13,825 nucleotides of DNA from JBBRSC01 sp038245795 (GTDB lineage Bacteria > Actinomycetota > Acidimicrobiia > Acidimicrobiales > Microtrichaceae): contig JBBRSC010000067.1 of NCBI GenBank assembly GCA_038245795.1, positions 1 to 13,825 on the forward strand, given 5' to 3'. Every line of letters begins with the position of its first letter. Position 1 is the stretch's first letter. Under the pieces are notes generated by a model, which worked only from the letters and a program-made list of their open reading frames with translations, did not search any database and had not been told where the DNA came from. Made by a program: the position numbers and the translations under genes. This document shows positions 12,432 through 13,825 of this stretch, one piece after another.

Positions 12432-13825
12432 TTACTCGACCAGCGCGGCGGCACCCGCGAACTGCGAGTTGTACAACGCGGCATATGCGCCGCCCCGGGC
12501 CAGGAGCTCGGTGTGGTTCCCCTGCTCGACGATCGATCCGTGGTCCATCACCAAGATGGTGTCCGCGTCGCGGATCGTCGACAGCCGGTGCGCGATCACG
12601 AAGCTCGTGCGCTGCGATCGAAGCGCCGCCATGGCGCTCTGGATCAACACCTCGGTGCGGGTGTCGACCGAGCTCGTCGCTTCATCGAGAATCAGGATCG
12701 TCGGGTCAGCAAGGAACGCACGAGCGATGGTCAACAATTGCTTCTGGCCGGCGCTGACGGTGCCGCCCTCGTCGTCGATGACCGTGTCGTAGCCATCGGG
12801 AAGTGAATGGACGAACCGGTCGACGTAGGTGGCACGAGCGGCCGCCATGATCTGATCCTCGGTCGCGTCGAGATTGCCGTACGCGATGTTCTCGCGGATC
12901 GTCCCGCCGAACAGCCACGTGTCCTGCAACACCATCCCGACATTGGACCGAAGATCACGTCGTCGCATTCGGCTGATGTCATGTCCGTCGAGACGAATCG
13001 TTCCCGAGTCGAGTTCATAGAAGCGCATGATCAGGTTCACCAGCGTCGTCTTGCCAGCGCCGGTCGGGCCCACGATGGCGACGGTCCGGCCGGGCTCGGC
13101 GACCAACGACAGGTCGGTGATGAGCGGATTCGCAGGGTCGTAGGAGAACGACACGTGATCGAACTCAACCCGTCCCTCCGGCGGAGCATCGATCATCGGG
13201 AGATTGTCCTCGGCCGCCTGTTCGGGAGCATCGAGCAGTTCGAAGACCCGCTCGGCCGACGCCACGCCCGACTGGAAGACGTTCGCCATCGAGGCAACCT
13301 GCGTGAGCGGCTGAGTGAACTGGCGGGAGTACTGGATGAAGGCCTGCACGTCGCCCAGAGTGATGGCGCCGGACGACACCCGCAGGCCGCCGATCACGGC
13401 GATACCCACATAGTTGAGGTTGCCCAGAAACGTCATCAGCGGCTGGATCGTCCCGGAGATGAACTGCGCGCCGAAGCTCGCCTCGTACAGCTCCTCGTTC
13501 TTGTCGCTGAAGCGCTGCGCCACGTCGGCCTGACGACCGAACACCTTCACCAATTCGTGGCCGGTGAATGCTTCCTCGACCTGAGCGTTGAGCGTGCCCG
13601 TGTGACGCCACTGGGCCACGAATCGGGCCTTCGATTTCGACGCAATGAACTTCATCCCGTAGATGGACACCGGCACCGTCACCAAAGCGACGAGTGCCAA
13701 CACCGGCGAGATGATCAGCATCATGATCAGCACACCTACGAGGGTGAGGATCGAGGTGAGCATCTGGCTGATGGTCTGCTGGAGGCTCTGGCCGATGTTG
13801 TCGATGTCGTTGGTGACCCGGCTCA
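12432..13825 (-). CDS. ABC multidrug exporter half-transporter, N-terminus cut by window end
   Basis: The frame runs from the window edge (first full codon ending at 13823, reading SRVTNDIDNIGQS) to TAA at 12432-12434, so 463 residues are visible. The first part is the second half of an exporter transmembrane domain (hydrophobic ILTLVGVLIMMLIISPVLAL, then an AQVEEAFTGHELVKVFGRQ coupling segment). The nucleotide-binding domain has Walker A GPTGAGKTT, Q-loop VLQDTWLFGGTIRENIAYG, signature VSAGQKQLLTIARAFL, Walker B ILILDEATSS and H-loop IAHRLSTI. The signature reads SAGQ rather than SGGQ, as in an actinobacterial exporter subgroup. Missing are the leading transmembrane helices. A partner half-transporter would be expected upstream, outside the window. 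The substrate cannot be told. Confidence 0.93.
   Translation of the reverse strand, partial: SRVTNDIDNIGQSLQQTISQMLTSILTLVGVLIMMLIISPVLALVALVTVPVSIYGMKFIASKSKARFVAQWRHTGTLNAQVEEAFTGHELVKVFGRQADVAQRFSDKNEELYEASFGAQFISGTIQPLMTFLGNLNYVGIAVIGGLRVSSGAITLGDVQAFIQYSRQFTQPLTQVASMANVFQSGVASAERVFELLDAPEQAAEDNLPMIDAPPEGRVEFDHVSFSYDPANPLITDLSLVAEPGRTVAIVGPTGAGKTTLVNLIMRFYELDSGTIRLDGHDISRMRRRDLRSNVGMVLQDTWLFGGTIRENIAYGNLDATEDQIMAAARATYVDRFVHSLPDGYDTVIDDEGGTVSAGQKQLLTIARAFLADPTILILDEATSSVDTRTEVLIQSAMAALRSQRTSFVIAHRLSTIRDADTILVMDHGSIVEQGNHTELLARGGAYAALYNSQFAGAAALVE

Overview
The window is GC-rich, gene-dense actinobacterial chromosome. Third codon positions are strongly G/C-biased and the gene complement is typical of Actinobacteria: a PAS/GAF/SpoIIE phosphatase with STAS and HATPase partners, a type II NADH dehydrogenase, and an ArsR/aquaporin/ArsC/ArsI arsenic module. 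An Acidimicrobiia-like (Ilumatobacter-type) source is my best guess; no rRNA or tRNA is present to confirm it. Both edge genes are cut by the window.

Layout. (1) 1-870: a leftward cupin/JmjC-type oxygenase, cut at its C-terminus. Its start lies 18 bp from that of a rightward, 54-residue, very Asp/Glu-rich small protein. (2) 1167-4331: a multi-domain sensor phosphatase (PAS-PAS-GAF-PP2C/SpoIIE) split inside its GAF domain by a complete IS30-family element (2285-3406). The element has 28-bp imperfect terminal inverted repeats, an intact DDE transposase and a 3-bp CCC target duplication. Removing the element plus one CCC (1125 bp) restores one 679-codon frame. (3) 4448-5218: a STAS anti-sigma-factor antagonist and, convergent to it, an RsbW-like HATPase. 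With the phosphatase they form a partner-switching stress module that is probably damaged by the IS. (4) 5359-7939: a conserved actinobacterial protein of unknown function with a Rho_N/SAP-like tail. It is followed by a tight rightward set of SAM methyltransferase, 58-residue Cys-containing small ORF, and a methylenetetrahydrofolate-reductase-like protein with a four-Cys zinc motif at its N-terminus. The last three overlap at stop/start codons. (5) 7926-10016: arsenic detoxification. arsR, an aquaporin and arsC run leftward as an overlapping operon, divergent from arsI (organoarsenical C-As lyase/CadI family) across an operator-rich 104-bp region. A type II NADH dehydrogenase follows arsI. (6) 11396-13825: a leftward zinc-free MDR oxidoreductase preceded by a multidrug-type ABC exporter cut by the window end.

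Most notable points. The aquaporin and ArsC reading frames look like one fused channel-reductase gene split by a single-base shift: the linker is a 15-bp in-frame tandem repeat and arsC has no ordinary start codon nearby. The IS30 element carries an inverted repeat that would hide its own transposase ribosome binding site in read-through transcripts. The oxygenase/acidic-peptide pair and the methyltransferase/small-ORF/MTHFR-like cassette are the best candidates for undescribed functions.
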